Origin: Bidens hawaiensis
Taxonomy: Eukaryota > Streptophyta > Magnoliopsida > Asterales > Asteraceae
Reading direction: 5' to 3'
DNA length: 64,000 nucleotides
Assembly (NCBI GenBank): GCA_021521415.1
Contig: JAIQDT010000028.1
Span: forward strand, 2,083,001-2,147,000
The notes under the pieces were generated by a model. The model was not told the DNA's origin, did not search any database, and saw only the letters and a program-made list of their open reading frames with translations. This document shows, piece by piece, positions 1 to 11,655 of this stretch (position 1 is its first letter; the number at the start of each line of letters is the position of its first letter). The position numbers were made by a program, and so were the translations under genes.

Positions 1-715
1 TAACATTCGTATTAGATCCGGTACCCAATACGATTGCCGCTTCACCCGTTCGATTATCCTAATACCATCTATTGAACGCGGTGAATAGACTCTGAGGGAA
101 GATCTTCATTGGAGCCCTCTTCATAGTCTTCGGCGGCTTGATCTGCAAAACCATTTTTCTCCAGCCAGTGCCAAGATCAATCTCATCGATGTATTTGTGT
201 GTCGGCACCTATGGCTTGAAGAATTTGAAACCAAATCTGGTCTCATGTTGCAGATGATCATAGAACCACTCAGCCCATTGATCTTTTCCTTAATTTACAA
301 ACGGTAAGTTGGCTAGTGTTCTCACACCCCATCCCGGCATAGATAGTATATCGTGTGGACGCTTAAAATAATAAATACCGTGTTCCCACTTAACGATATA
401 TACCTTAAGGTCTGCATCAAACTGCCAACCAACCAAGTCACCTCTCACGTCTTTAATACTCTTGTACTTCTTCATTTGGTACGCTGATGCTCGAACCTTC
501 ACTAATCTGACTTCCTCTTGTTTACCGTATCTGAAGGTTTCGATCATCTTGTTCATACGTTTCACATCTTGCCCAAACATACCATCCAAAGCACATTTAT
601 GTTTCTTCTCTTTTGCAGATAAGTGACTGGTTTCAGCTGCTTTATTCCACTTCTCTCGTTCTTCACGTAGACGCTGTTCTGCTGCATCAAAATGTTCAAT
701 AATATTCTACTGATT
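1..715 (-). pseudogene. Unrecognised coding remnant downstream of a copia-type Gag
   Basis: On the minus strand an open stretch runs from about 715 to 290. It opens with a charged helical segment rich in Glu, Arg and Lys, followed by a globular-looking part with many aromatic residues (for example YIVKWEHGIYYFKRPHDIL), and ends in a stop at 290-292. Translation in the neighbouring register carries on towards position 1 with protein-like composition (WAEWFYDHL, PTHKYIDEIDLG), interrupted by stops. I do not recognise a domain. It lies downstream of the Gag remnant in the same direction, so it is probably part of the same retroelement, or a host-derived exon carried by it. I infer coding origin only from composition and continuity; it is broken now. 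Confidence 0.4.
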
Positions 716-798
716 AACGAATGAGCATCTTATTCGTTATAATCGACTATAGGAATGAGATATTCGTTATACACTTAATCACTTACATTCTTTGATTT

Positions 799-2039
799 TT
801 ATTTGTAAAATTTTCGTTCAAGTTCAGTAAGTTTTGAAGTATCATCTTGAAAGACACTTTCAATCATTTCGGGCTTTAGAAGATCCAACAGAACTTCCTT
901 ATCCGAAAATACTTTAGATAACCCTTTTAACTTAAAAACTTTCCCATTGAAAGACTCAGGTTGAGGATTTATGAACTTCAGCAAATCCTCATCAGACACC
1001 GACTGGTTCGACTGGTTCCTTTTGATAAATTATCAGACGTGTCACTTCCTTTTGATAAATTCCCATTGAAGTTTCTGAATTAGACGTGTCACTTCCTTTT
1101 GATAAATTATCACCACTAGCGTCTTTAAATTGTTCGACTGGTTCTACCATAGCAAGGTTGGCTTGATTTACTAGTAGTCGTTGAGACCAATCCAAACCTT
1201 CATTGGCAACAAGATCTTGTGAATTAGCCGGCTTATTCTGATCCCCTTCTGATGATTTCCAAACAAACTTTTTCCAGAAGATCTCTCAGTATTACGAGGA
1301 CCCGTGCATTCTTTCCTCAGCTTATCAAATTCTTTGGCAAAATGACCAAAGTCTCCACAGTTATAGCACTTGACTTTTAATTTAGCAAACCAAACTCTCT
1401 TATTTAGAGCAGGTAAATCTTTCCTGTTCGTTGCATGAATCTTTTCACTTTCCTGACTATCATAGCCATATTCCACTTAATATCCATAAACTCTAGATCG
1501 TCAGGGTCGATCTGGTCATAATCCTCATCAGTTAATTCACTGGTTGCAATCTTACTCCCAACAAGTTGTTTGTAAGATGTCATGAATGCAGAAACAAATG
1601 CAAACTGCTGCTCTGCTTCTTTAAGATTTAAGTTTGGCAAAGAGCTTGAGGAACTTGCATTTGAACCTGAGTTGCCACCAGACGCCATGAATCATATATT
1701 AGGCGAACTATTACCATTAGAAGACTCTTTTTGTGATGTCTGTGTGAAGAATGCGGTAATCAGGACCGAGCTTGAAGTATTACTATGAACCACCATAAAG
1801 AGAAGGATTTTGATTCTGATTATCCTTCAAAGAAGTTTAGCATTTCAAGTCATATTCTCTTTCTTCTAACTTGTTAATGAATTGCTCAGTAGTGAGTTGA
1901 TCATTACGAAAATAACCATTCTCCTTTAACACCAGTAAGAAAGTAGAATAAGAAGGTGGTAATGCGTTCTTCAAAGTGTCAATCTTGTCCACCTCAGTCG
2001 GTTCGAGGTTAACAGTTGTCATTTCCACAACAACATGAC
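799..2039 (-). pseudogene. Decayed Ty1/copia-type Gag region
   Basis: Minus-strand pieces in different frames give a Gag-like series. An N-terminal part (1837-2039) has NALPPSYSTFLLVL and FINKLEEREYDL, typical of the copia Gag/UBN2 family. A middle part (1404-1688) has a Ser/Asn-rich stretch and the DPDDLEFMDIKWNMAM segment. A zinc knuckle follows at about 1335-1380, reading CYNCGDFGHFAKEF, in which the last Cys of the C-X2-C-X4-H-X4-C pattern has become Phe. The 799-999 part (MSDEDLLKFINPQPESF) continues the polyprotein without a known domain. At 1010-1110 a stretch of about 27 bases containing gacgtgtcacttccttttg is repeated. The 5' end of the gene is cut off by the LTR that begins at 2040. 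Frameshifts and the lost Cys show it is dead. Confidence 0.65.
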
Positions 2040-3020
2040 TATCACACCCCAACCTAAGGCGGAAATGCCAAGGCATGATCCGATTGCTCACAGCTCGAAG
2101 ATACTATCATAATGTAAATGTGACATTATCTATTTAATTATTTTATTTCAAATGTACACACAATAATCAAATACAACAAATCAATTCAAATAAATAAATA
2201 TAACAAGTTTAAATCCATGTTTGTCTTCATTATAACCCTAAAGTCTTTCTAAGTGTCCATACTTCAACTTCAAGCAACCTGCATATGCGTAGAAAACAGT
2301 GTTTGTCAACAACACATGTTGAGTGAGTTTATCACCAGTTTTTTCAATAAAATAAGGTTAATATAATAATTACGATATAGTATGATAAATAAGCAAAATG
2401 TAATAAATGCGGTAAGTAAATCAAACCATGAGCAAATAAGTTGTCGATTAAACCATTGCCAAGCGAATCGGCCGCCGGTAAATCAACCATGAGCAAATAA
2501 ATAGAATAAGACCGTTGCCAAGTGAATCGGGCGGTGGTCAATATGAGAACCCTCTCCAAGGGGATATGTCAAATGATTGAACACAAAGACAAATAAGCAC
2601 ATAACAATTAGTTTTGATTAATCACACACAATTACATATTTGCTATTTTTAATATAGATTTTAATATATATATATATATATATAGGATCAGGATCATGTG
2701 AGAACTTTTTGGGAATTGAGAACTATGAGAACCATTTTGGACCACAAAAAAACCCAAAAATAAAAAAAAAATCATAAAATAAAAAAAACACAAAAATAAA
2801 AAAAAGTAAAAAAACCAAAGTTCTTATTTATCATCCCGGTTTCTAAAAAAACGTAAACTAAAATATTTCTCGGTTTAGCTAAATTATACATATATTTATA
2901 ATATGTACATATATGTACACACATGTTTTTTTTCCTATACACATATGTATAATTTAAGGTAAATGATAATGTACATATGTGTACATTACGTAACTAGAGA
3001 TTAAATGAAAGTATACATAT

Positions 3021-3541
3021 TGTGAGAACCGAGCCCCGGTGCGGAAGCGTGAATAATGGTCGTTATTAACGGTGGAGCTCGGATCTGAGCAAGGATCGAA
3101 TCGTATTCGCTCTTGAAAGGGGGTTTTGGACGGATGAGTGGTGTTTGGGAGAGAGCCTGAGTCGATTATAATGAACAATAAGCTGGATGAACAAATATAT
3201 GCAATCGATTCACAAATATAAATAAGTGGCAGTATAATTTCATTAGTCAAAAGGTTGTCATACAAAGCACTCATACATACACACATACATATTGTAAAGA
3301 TCAGCCACCTACAGGAGAGCTCATCCTGGAGGCGGCGGCTCTCTCTAAGAGATAAAACCCTAGATCTCACACAATACACAATACACTCATTCTAGAAAAA
3401 TTAACAAATACATCTATTTAAACTAGTCTAGCATGTCTTGGTCTTCAAGCCATCCACCGTTGGTTGAGACCAAAAATATTAATTATTTTCACCCATAATA
3501 ATAATAATTCGATGCGTCGGTCTAAAATATAAGTCCCAACA
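3021..3541 (-). repeat. H 3' LTR
   Basis: 521 bp; on the plus strand it runs from tgtgagaaccgagcc to aagtcccaaca. It is nearly identical to the right copy, with scattered substitutions such as gagaacc versus gataacc and ctacag versus ctccag, so the insertion is fairly recent. Confidence 0.88.
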
Positions 3542-3554
3542 ATCTCCCCCTTAG
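3542..3554 (-). other. H polypurine tract
   Basis: Plus strand atctcccccttag, read on the minus strand as ctaagggggagat, directly against the TG of the 3' LTR. It is the expected plus-strand primer site and fixes the element's direction. Confidence 0.75.
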
Positions 3555-4611
3555 ACCGATGCCATCGAATTTTCTTCCATGACCACCTCAAAAACCCGTT
3601 GTTTTTCTTTGAACTTCTCCCCCTCACGTTAAGCTTCTCCCATTGTTCATTTCGAATCATATCTCTTATATCACTTTTGGATACAGTTGTATGGGCATAT
3701 GAACAAGGCTTTGAACTTCAAAGATCAACTTCAAGTAGCAAGGTCATCACAAAAAGAAATAAACTCAATGTGGTCATCAAATAATCTTCCATTCTTCAAA
3801 CTTGTTTCTTTCCTTGTAAATTATCTTCAAACCATTCCCTGAATCAAGATAGCATTCAAGTAAACCATAACCCGTTCTTGATTTTCAAGTGACTGTTTTC
3901 ATAGGAGGTTAAACTCTACTGATCATCCGTTCACCATATTACTAGTGATGACTCTATCTTCTCAACCGTACTAGGAAATCTGAAAACTCACAAACATTGA
4001 AACATCTCTAAAGAATCTTGGATTATCGATCTTGATCAACTTTTCCTTAACTTAAGTCTTTTCACTTGATTTGAAGCAAGCAATTTGCAATGAAATTCAA
4101 GAATTTTTACTCCCCCAATTTCATTGCAATTGTCTTTGAAAATTGTGTCTTCAAATCAAGTATGGGTGAAACAACCTTGACCATCCATATCAAGATTGTT
4201 GATTCTGTAATAAACAAAGATAAACAAAACATTATGTTGGTTGACACTCATAAGGGATAAAATCCGTAAGCTTGGTCAACACTTGTTCTTGTAAAGCTCT
4301 TTGATGAAGTTTGTGAAAAATTGATAAGGCTTTGATTTCCTTTTACTTGTTGATGATTGGATAAAATTTACCAAAATACCCTGGTATATATCTTCCATAT
4401 AGCTCAGCTTGGTTAAACGGTCAACGACACCAAAAATCTCAAATGTAATTCATTCATGGATTATCGGTTCACGAGCACACAAGTCCTTTAAATCCCTTCA
4501 TAAGCATACTCATAATAATTTTTTTTTTTTAAATCGAGCGTGCTCAAATTTTTAATTTTTTTTTTTGCTCTAGCATGGACCTTACTCGAGAAAATACTTA
4601 GTCTTTTTCTC

Positions 4612-5165
4612 ACATCGAGCATGCTGGAGGGCTTGCTCGAGGCCCTTGCTCGAGAAAATACTTAGTGTTTTTCTGTGTCGAGCATGCTCGAGGGCTTGCT
4701 CGAGGCCCTTGCATGAGAAAACACTTGTATTTTTCTGTTGTTACTCGAGCATGCTCCTATCTTTACTCGAGCATGCTCGAGACCTTGCTCGAAATAGTCT
4801 TTCATCAAGCATGCTCAAGACCATGCTCGAGACCTTGCTTGAATTACTTGGTCTTTCATCAAGTATGCTCAAGACCATGCTCGAGACCTTGCTCGAATTA
4901 CTTGGTCTTTTCTCTCTTTTCCTGAGCATGCTCAAAAGCAAAAGTGTGCTCGAAAACACTTGTATTTTTATTCTCTTTTCATGGGCATGCTCAGGAGCCA
5001 AAGTGTGCTCGAAGAAGGTTTGCTCAAGTAAAACAAAGTGTGCTCGAGACCAAAAGATAGATTCTAAGATAAACCAGGATGTGCTCGGGGTTCATGTGCT
5101 CGAATCTAAACTTGATGTGCTCGATATAAGATATGCTCGAGATAAGCTGTGCTCGAAGCAACACT
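4612..5165. repeat. GCTCGAG-rich degenerate tandem repeat inside H
   Basis: Dozens of tgctcgag and catgctcgag motifs occur in clusters spaced by short T-rich or A-rich stretches. The units include a longer duplicated block of about 57 bases around 4804-4900 (tgctcaagaccatgctcgag). The reading frame open through it (4646-5215, plus) gives low-complexity SMLKTMLETLLELLG repeats and lies antisense to the element, so I do not call a gene. The core is palindromic (CTCGAG) and could pair in RNA. Confidence 0.7.
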
Positions 5166-5830
5166 TAGTCATTTTACATACACGAGACCATTCTTATCAT
5201 GCTGGAGACATCTAGACTTCTTTTCTGCATCATCAATCAATGATTTTCCAATACAGAACCTGCTTGAATATTCCCTTTGCATCTTCCATCTGCTGCTACA
5301 AACAATGATTAGATTACTCCTAGTACCTGTTCATTCTTGACTTCTACATATCAGATTGTACCAGCAGCAATGTTCTTCAATATTCCCTTTACTGTTCAAG
5401 CAGCACACTCATATCAGAACAATTTCAAGCACATAAAACACTAATTTTCAGATCAAGAACCAAGCTTCTTCATCTAAAATTAATCGCTGTAGCAATATCC
5501 CAGTCATCTCGATATCAACCATCTATCTTCAATCTATCAACAGCCGTTACAGATCTGAAAATCATCTTCAATAACAGTTTTGCCCCAAAACGAGCTAAAA
5601 ACACTGTTACATCAGATCTGGACCGATATGACCAAATAAACATGAAATTGATGTTGAATCTCCGAACGAGTCATCAACCCAAACATCAATCCACATAAAT
5701 TTTACCCAAATCATCAAATAATTTCAAAACCCTAAAAATTTTTCAACAAACCTCATCGGCTTAACGTCTATGGTGGATTCAAGAGCGAGATGAATCAGAT
5801 TTAGCGGTTAGTCTGAACGATTCTGCAACC

Positions 5831-5846
5831 TGGCTCTGATACCAAT
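5831..5846 (-). other. H primer binding site
   Basis: On the minus strand attggtatcagagcca lies directly inside the 5' LTR. TGGTATCAGAGC complements the 3' end of plant initiator methionine tRNA, the usual primer of many LTR elements. Confidence 0.88.
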
Positions 5847-6364
5847 TGTGATAACCGAGCCCCGGTGCGGAAGCGTGAATAATGGTCGTTATTAACGGTG
5901 GAGCTCGGATCTGAGCAAGGATCGAATCGTATTCGCTCTTGAAAGGGTGTTTTGGACGGATGAGTGGTGTTTGGGAGAGAACCTGAATCGATTACAATGA
6001 ACAATAAACTGGATGAACAAATATATGCAATCGATTCACAAATATAAATAAGTGGCAGTATGATTTCATTAGTCAAAAGGTTGTCATACAAAGCACTCAT
6101 ACATACACACATACATACAGTAAAGATCAGCCACCTCCAGGAGAGCTCATCCTGGAGGCGGCGGCTTTCTCTAAGAGATAAAACCCTAGATCTCACACAA
6201 TACACAATACACTCATTCTAGAAAAATTAACAAATACATCTATTTATACTAGTCTAGCATGTCTTGGTCTTCAAGCCATCCACCATTGGTTGAGACCAAA
6301 AATATTAATTATTTTCACCCATTATAATAATTCGATGCGTCGGTCTAAAATATAAGTTCCAACA
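5847..6364 (-). repeat. H 5' LTR
   Basis: 518 bp, the partner of 3021-3541; on the plus strand it starts tgtgataaccgagcc and ends aagttccaaca. It is followed by the CATAT target duplication. Confidence 0.88.
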
Positions 6365-8273
6365 CATATGTGTATATGTATAATATGAATTAAAAAGAAA
6401 AAAAAATTCTTTTTTTTAAATGAAACCGCAATGAAATATAAGAATTTTGGTTTTTTTACATTTTTAAAATTTTTGTTTTTTTTTTGTTTTATAATTTTTT
6501 AAAATATTTTTTTAGAGGTTTTTTTTTGTGGTCCAAAATGGTTCTCAAAGTTCTCAATTTGCCAATGGTTCTCTTAGGATCCTTACCCTATATATATATA
6601 TACACATATATATATATATATATAGTATGATATACGCATATGTCCCCAAAACGTTGTGAAAATTGTGTAAAATAGGGGAATGATAAAACTCACCTGATCG
6701 ATTAAGCCAAACGAGAATGATTACGATAAGAAAGTGAAAAATCTCACTCTTCAAGAATTACCAAGAATCCTAATTAAATAATACTATGAGTGATTCATAA
6801 ATGATATAGTATGTATAATAAATTTAGGATTTCGATGTGATTTGAGTTGTATTTATGATTGTTATGTTTTGGATTGAACGATTGATCTCTACGGACTATT
6901 GTTATCATTCAATTATAAAAATTCATAGTTTGTCACGAAATCGAATTTACGAATAATCAGTTTTAAATAAATATAAGCTAAGATATATTATAATAATAAA
7001 CGTTTAAATATATAATTATCGTAAAATTTATATCTTGGAGTTTTTAACGAAATCCGATGGTAAAAAATATTAACATGTTTAATACGTTTATTATAATTTT
7101 GCTTAAAATTAATAATACATATATATGTATACATATATATATACATATATGTATAATATATTTATAATGATTTATGAGCAACTTGATAAAAACGTTTGAG
7201 AAATTCAATATTGGTGTCGGAGTTTTAATAAAATAATAATAATTTATTATTAATAAAATATTTATATATGTATGTCGGTTTAACAAAATATCATTTATTT
7301 AATATTTAATATTAATTATAATATATTATATATCATTAAAAACAAGTTAAAACAACTCAAAATAAAAATAACCAAAAAAAAGAACGCTGGCTGGTCCTCG
7401 AACCTACGTGGACGGCCGGCTCACTGGATTGAACACACACATACCAACCGTCTGCGCTGGTGTGTCAGTTGATTAAAGTCTATAAACAATTTTTTATAAA
7501 CAGAATTTAGTTAAAACCAATTTGATCCTAAACCCTAAATTCTGGAATTGATCAATTCGTTCATCGTTCGTTTAATTAATGTTAGGGTTATTGTATATTA
7601 CTGTTATACGAATTTGGTGCATATATTAATTACCTTGATTGTTGATTAAACACGCTTAATCGAATCACCACAGTACCGGCTACAAATGACGACGCACCAG
7701 GTATAAGGAGACGACGATAATCCAATTAACCATAGGGGTTCAATTGGCGCTGGTTCCAACAGTGTGCAGACGCTAGGAATTGCATTATGAACAAACTTAA
7801 GATATATAACTGATTTTTTAAGTCAAGTCGGTAAATCAAATATGACAATTCGGAACCGATTTTGATCTTGTTTCTTAATTAACCTAGTCGGTTAGGCCGA
7901 GTATGGTAAGAATAATCATAAAATTGATTCAATTCCGAGTTTAGAACGAAGATTGTGGCTCAAGTAAGGTAAATGGGTCGCGGATCAGGTATACGGATCA
8001 TGGGTTCGGATCTGGGTAAGATAATAGGTAGAAGTTTGCATTTTAGTCCTCGGAGAATTGTGGTGGGAACAAGCAAGGTCTAAAGTATACTTTTGGGTTA
8101 AAAATGAACATTTTCCAAAGTTATTTATATATTAAATAAATACAATAAATAAATATAAATTGTATATAAATTCCTTGATAAACGTGATACTTTTTATTGT
8201 TAAAATTTCCCGAATCATAAAATGAGTCGGGTAAAAGATATAAATTCGTTCGTGGAAAACCCGAGTTGTTACA

Positions 8274-8489
8274 GTCTCCCCTACTTTAGGGAATTTCGTC
8301 CCGAAATTAAGGAAAACCACAACATCATCGTTTTGAAAACAATTATACTTTTAACGAAAATATCATAACATAGAAAATATAATAACCGAAGCAACGCTTA
8401 AATGGCAATCCGATAAAGGCACTTATATATAGGATGTATCAGCGGCGTATCAACCATGTCCTTATTATTTCATCATTCTTACCGTTACC
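8274..8489 (-). mobile_element. G element, 3' untranslated part (left piece)
   Basis: It begins with the polypurine tract next to the G LTR and contains gggaatttcgtcccgaaatt, the usual tail of chromovirus pol transcripts. The part around 8430 (ggatgtatcagcggcgtatc) resembles the same part of D at 40121 (ggatgtacgaacggcgtatc). No gene is seen. It resumes at 20894 after the F insertion. Confidence 0.6.
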
Positions 8490-8989
8490 TGTAAGACCCC
8501 GACTCCCGGGAATCCTACAGTTGGTAACCACATCCACAATTTCACCAAAAATTTAAAACCAAACACTTCTTTTATTTTATAAAACCAATTCAGAGTATAA
8601 AATCAGCGGAACATCATAAGTACTAAAACAAGTTCCCCAAAGCCGGGAAAGATGCCCAAAACAAACTAAACATAACTAGTAATAATTGAAAAGAAACATT
8701 GTTCATAAGTAAAATCCCCGACTAGATATGCCTTCAACCGTCCAAGTAGTCTCGAGCACGTCCAAGTAGTAAGCATCCTCCTCATAACCTGAAAACTCAA
8801 ACTAACATACACAAAAAGTCAGCTTGAGCTGAGTGAGTTCAAGTTTTAATAATTGACATCTGCATAAATCATTTCAAGAATTTAAAATATAAAATGGGAT
8901 ATAAACGGTTAGTCCGTAATAAACGGTAAGTAGTCATACTTATATATCTATATAATTGTATCCCTATTCATAACATCCAAGTAATAACA

Positions 8990-9285
8990 TTAGGGTCGAG
9001 CACACGTACAACCCAAACACGTAACATTCCATCCAACGTATGCAAACACAAGGTAGGCATACGCAAACATCCTTAGTCGATAACGACTAATTAACATCAG
9101 GGTCGAGCACACGTAAAACCCAAACACGTAATATTCCATCCAACGTATGCAAACACAAAGTAGGCATACGCAAACATCCTTAGTCGATAACAACCCAAAC
9201 ACGTAACATTCCATCCAACGTATGCAAACACAAAGTAGGCATACGCAAACATCCTTAGTCGATAACGACTAATTAACATAGCCAA
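8990..9285. repeat. Tandem repeat (~100 bp units) in the F LTR
   Basis: About 2.7 copies of a unit with gggtcgagcacacgtacaac, acattccatccaacgtatgc and catccttagtcgataac. The same unit occurs at about 23190-23300 in the A LTR and, inverted, at about 19650-19850 in the solo LTR, so it is an old part of this LTR family. A second, shorter repeat around ggccata..acatgtataaac follows at 9290-9600. Confidence 0.75.
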
Positions 9286-10174
9286 TCATTGGCCATACAA
9301 TAATACATGTATAAACATACGTATATATATTATTCCAAAATATACCATGCTACAAGTAAGCCATCCTTAGTCACTAATGACTAACTAACATCCCTAATCA
9401 TAGGCCATATGGTAACACATGTGTAAACATGCATACATAACATCCCAAGATGTACCATAATACAAGTAAGCCTATGGGCCATAAGGTAACATATGTATAA
9501 ACTTACATATATATTATTCCAAGATATACCATACTACAAGTAAGCCTATTGGCCATAAGGTAACACATGTATAAACATACGTTTATATATATCGTTCCTA
9601 AACAAGTAATATATTTGACCCGCCGGGGCATAAACGTGTGACACGGGCCTCCTCCCCCCTTGTAACATCCCGAAATTTCAAGATAATATAAATTATATTA
9701 CTTAATAATAGAGGGAAAGTTGACTCGGGTTCGGGAAATAAATAATAGAGTAGGAGTTGGTATGAGTCGGGCTAGCGTTGGATTAATTGAGATGGGTTAA
9801 ATGAGAATGGGATTTCAGGGGTATAAATACCCCCAAAATCCCAAGAATATCTTCATTACATCTATTTCTACACACACTCAAAACACACACATTCTAACCG
9901 ATCAAGATTCGAAGCCGAGACCCGAGATTTTGTTGATAGATCTGAGTTGGTAAGGTAAGAACAAATCCAACAAAGCTAATATTACTGAAAATGGTTAGGA
10001 TTGGATGGGTTAACCGGACCCGAAACCCAAACTGCCCAAATCGGACCCCTAAAACGTCGATTTTAGGCCGATTTGATGGTTGGGATTTGTAGGCGCCGAT
10101 CATACGATTCCGTGGGTACCAAAATCGAGTTATTTGGCTAAGAAACGAAGGAGTTATGGGTAAACAGATCTGCA

Positions 10175-10490
10175 GCGCGATAACTTCGCCTGCAAGATTA
10201 AGTTCGCCTGATGAACTTCGCCTTCAAGCGTAACTTCGCCTTCAAGCGTAACTTCGCCTAAGGATAACTTCGCCTACGGCCAAGTTCGCCTAAGGATAAC
10301 TTCGCCTGAAGCCAAGTTCGCCTAAGGATAACTTCGCCTGAAGCCAAGTTCGCCTAAGGTTTAACTTCGCCGGAAGCCAAGTTCGCCTAAGGTTTAACTT
10401 CGCCTGAAGCCAAGTTCGCCTAAGGTTTAACTTCGCCTGAAGCTAAGTTCGCCCGAGGGTTAACTTCGCCTAAAGCCAAGTTTGATTAGA
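10175..10490. repeat. TTCGCCT tandem repeat in I LTR
   Basis: Alternating short units such as aacttcgcctgaagccaag and ttcgcctaaggttt are repeated about 18 times with small changes. The partner block in the 3' LTR is at about 14341-14650. Noncoding. Confidence 0.85.
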
Positions 10491-10891
10491 AAATAAATTA
10501 TAAAGCGATAAGTTAAAGTAAGCTAATACTAGGCCACCAGATTAGGTCAGGCGAGTATTGATACGTGTAACTTGTACAGTTAGCCGAGCTCAGTTAAAGA
10601 AGGGATTTACAGCTACCAGAGGAAGAAGCAAAATTCAGGTGAGTTTCTAGCCCCATTTATGTGTTATGTTTTCGGGGCTGTGTGCATACTCAACATGTTT
10701 GTTAATACACTTATCCTAAGAGATAAGTGTATGCCTTATGTGGATAATGTGAAATGTATGAACGATTGCTTGATGGTACGTGAACGATCTTCGGATATTG
10801 CACGTACTGTCAGGTTGTAACGCTATGTATAAGGTAAGTATGTTATGTATGTTTATGTGTATGAACTTGATATAGATAATAGAAGAAAGAA

Positions 10892-11655
10892 ATGATAATG
10901 TATGGTTGTATGGTTACGAAAAGGGTACCGAGCCCTAATAATACTCGAGGTACGATGTATGGTTGTATGGTAACGAAGAGGGAATCGAACCCTACTAATA
11001 TTCGAGAACTAGGGAACCGAACCGTACTAATATTCGAGGAAAGAGGGTACCGAGCCCTAATAATACTCGAGGAAAGAGGGTACCGAGCCCTAATAATACT
11101 CGAGGAAAGAGGGTACCTGCCCTAATAATACTCGAGGAAAGAGGGTACCGAGCCCTAATAATACTCGAGGTATGATGTATGGTTGTATGGTAACGAAGAG
11201 GGAATCGAACCCTACTAATATTCGAGAACTAGGGAACCGAACCCTACTAATATTCGAGGAAAGAGGGTACCGAGCCCTAATAATACTCGAGGAAAGAGGG
11301 TACCGAGCCCTAATAATACTCGAGGAAAGAGGGTACCGAGCCCTAATAATACTCGAGGAAAGAGGGTACCGAGCCCTAATAATACTCGAGGTATGATGTA
11401 TGGTTGTATGGTAACGAAGAGGGAATCGAACCCTTCTAATATTCGAGAACTAGGGAACCGAACCCTACTAATATTCGAGGAAAGAGGGTACCGAGCCCTA
11501 ATAATACTCGAGGAAAGAGGGTACCGAGCCCTAATAATACTCGAGGAAAGAGGGTACCGAGCCCTAATAATACTCGAGGAAAGAGGGTACCGAGCCCTAA
11601 TAATACTCGAGGAAAGAGGGTACCGAGCCCTAATAATACTCGAGGAATGTAGGGC
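10892..11655. repeat. Hierarchical 33-bp / ~221-bp repeat in I LTR
   Basis: A 33-bp unit (gaaagagggtaccgagccct plus aataatactcgag) is repeated in runs of three to five. Each run is headed by a block with tgtatggttgtatggtaacg and aatcgaaccctactaatatt, making a higher-order unit of about 221 bp repeated three times. Because 33 is a multiple of three and stops are absent, it looks open in one frame, but this is a by-product of the repeat. The 3' LTR copy lies at about 15058-15815. Confidence 0.88.

Larger units (their letters stand above)
3021..6364 (-). mobile_element. Non-autonomous LTR retrotransposon H (complete, no protein genes)
   Basis: Two direct repeats (3021-3541 and 5847-6364) bound 2305 bases of internal DNA and are flanked by the perfect 5-base duplication CATAT (3016-3020 and 6365-6369). 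In the minus direction the LTRs start TGTTGG and end CA. A primer site matching the initiator Met tRNA lies next to the right LTR, and a polypurine tract next to the left LTR. No gag, RT or integrase can be read in the interior. It must have been moved by enzymes of another element; the TGTTGG start and Met primer site fit a copia helper, but this is inference. Confidence 0.88.
2685..6588. mobile_element. Long-TIR DNA transposon (MITE-like) K, split by element H
   Basis: The ends are inverted copies of each other. The left reads ggatcaggatcatgtgagaa and the complement of the right reads gggtaaggatcctaagagaa. Both then share gagaaccattttggaccaca followed by A-rich sequence and, further in, aaaaaaccaaa-ttcttat and cggttt. 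The imperfect inverted repeat is roughly 180-210 bases long. (TA)n tracts flank both sides, so the target duplication cannot be read. Without H the element is about 555 bp and codes for nothing, so it is a MITE-sized non-autonomous element. Superfamily not determined. Confidence 0.7.
2040..8273 (-). repeat. LTR of gypsy family G (3' LTR, minus orientation), split by element K
   Basis: The left end (tatcacaccccaacctaagg) matches the left end of the D LTR at 43216 (tgtcacaccccaacctaagg), with the terminal TG mutated to TA. The right end is ..gttaca at 8273, followed by what reads on the minus strand as a polypurine tract (aaagtaggggagac) and then TGTAACAACTCGGG, the normal arrangement of a 3' LTR. 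Without the inserted K (2685-6588) the LTR is about 2.3 kb, like the D LTR. It entered the copia Gag remnant. The right half (6589-8273) is AT-rich and I see no gene in it. Confidence 0.75.

Noticed and set aside
2954..3379. Minus ORF of 141 codons, with a close copy at 5801-6205
   Set aside because: It lies in the two LTRs of H; the likeness is only LTR identity, and the translation has no domain and crosses LTR boundaries.
4646..5215. 189-codon plus ORF of Leu/Ser/Cys repeats
   Set aside because: Generated by the GCTCGAG repeat, antisense to the element, low complexity.
7380..7490. GC-richer stretch with gaacctacgtggacggccgg, considered as a tRNA or conserved element
   Set aside because: No cloverleaf or A/B box arrangement can be drawn; it is probably only less decayed LTR sequence.
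10175..10490. Possible CRISPR-like array
   Set aside because: Repeats are adjacent and variable without unique spacers; the context is a plant LTR.
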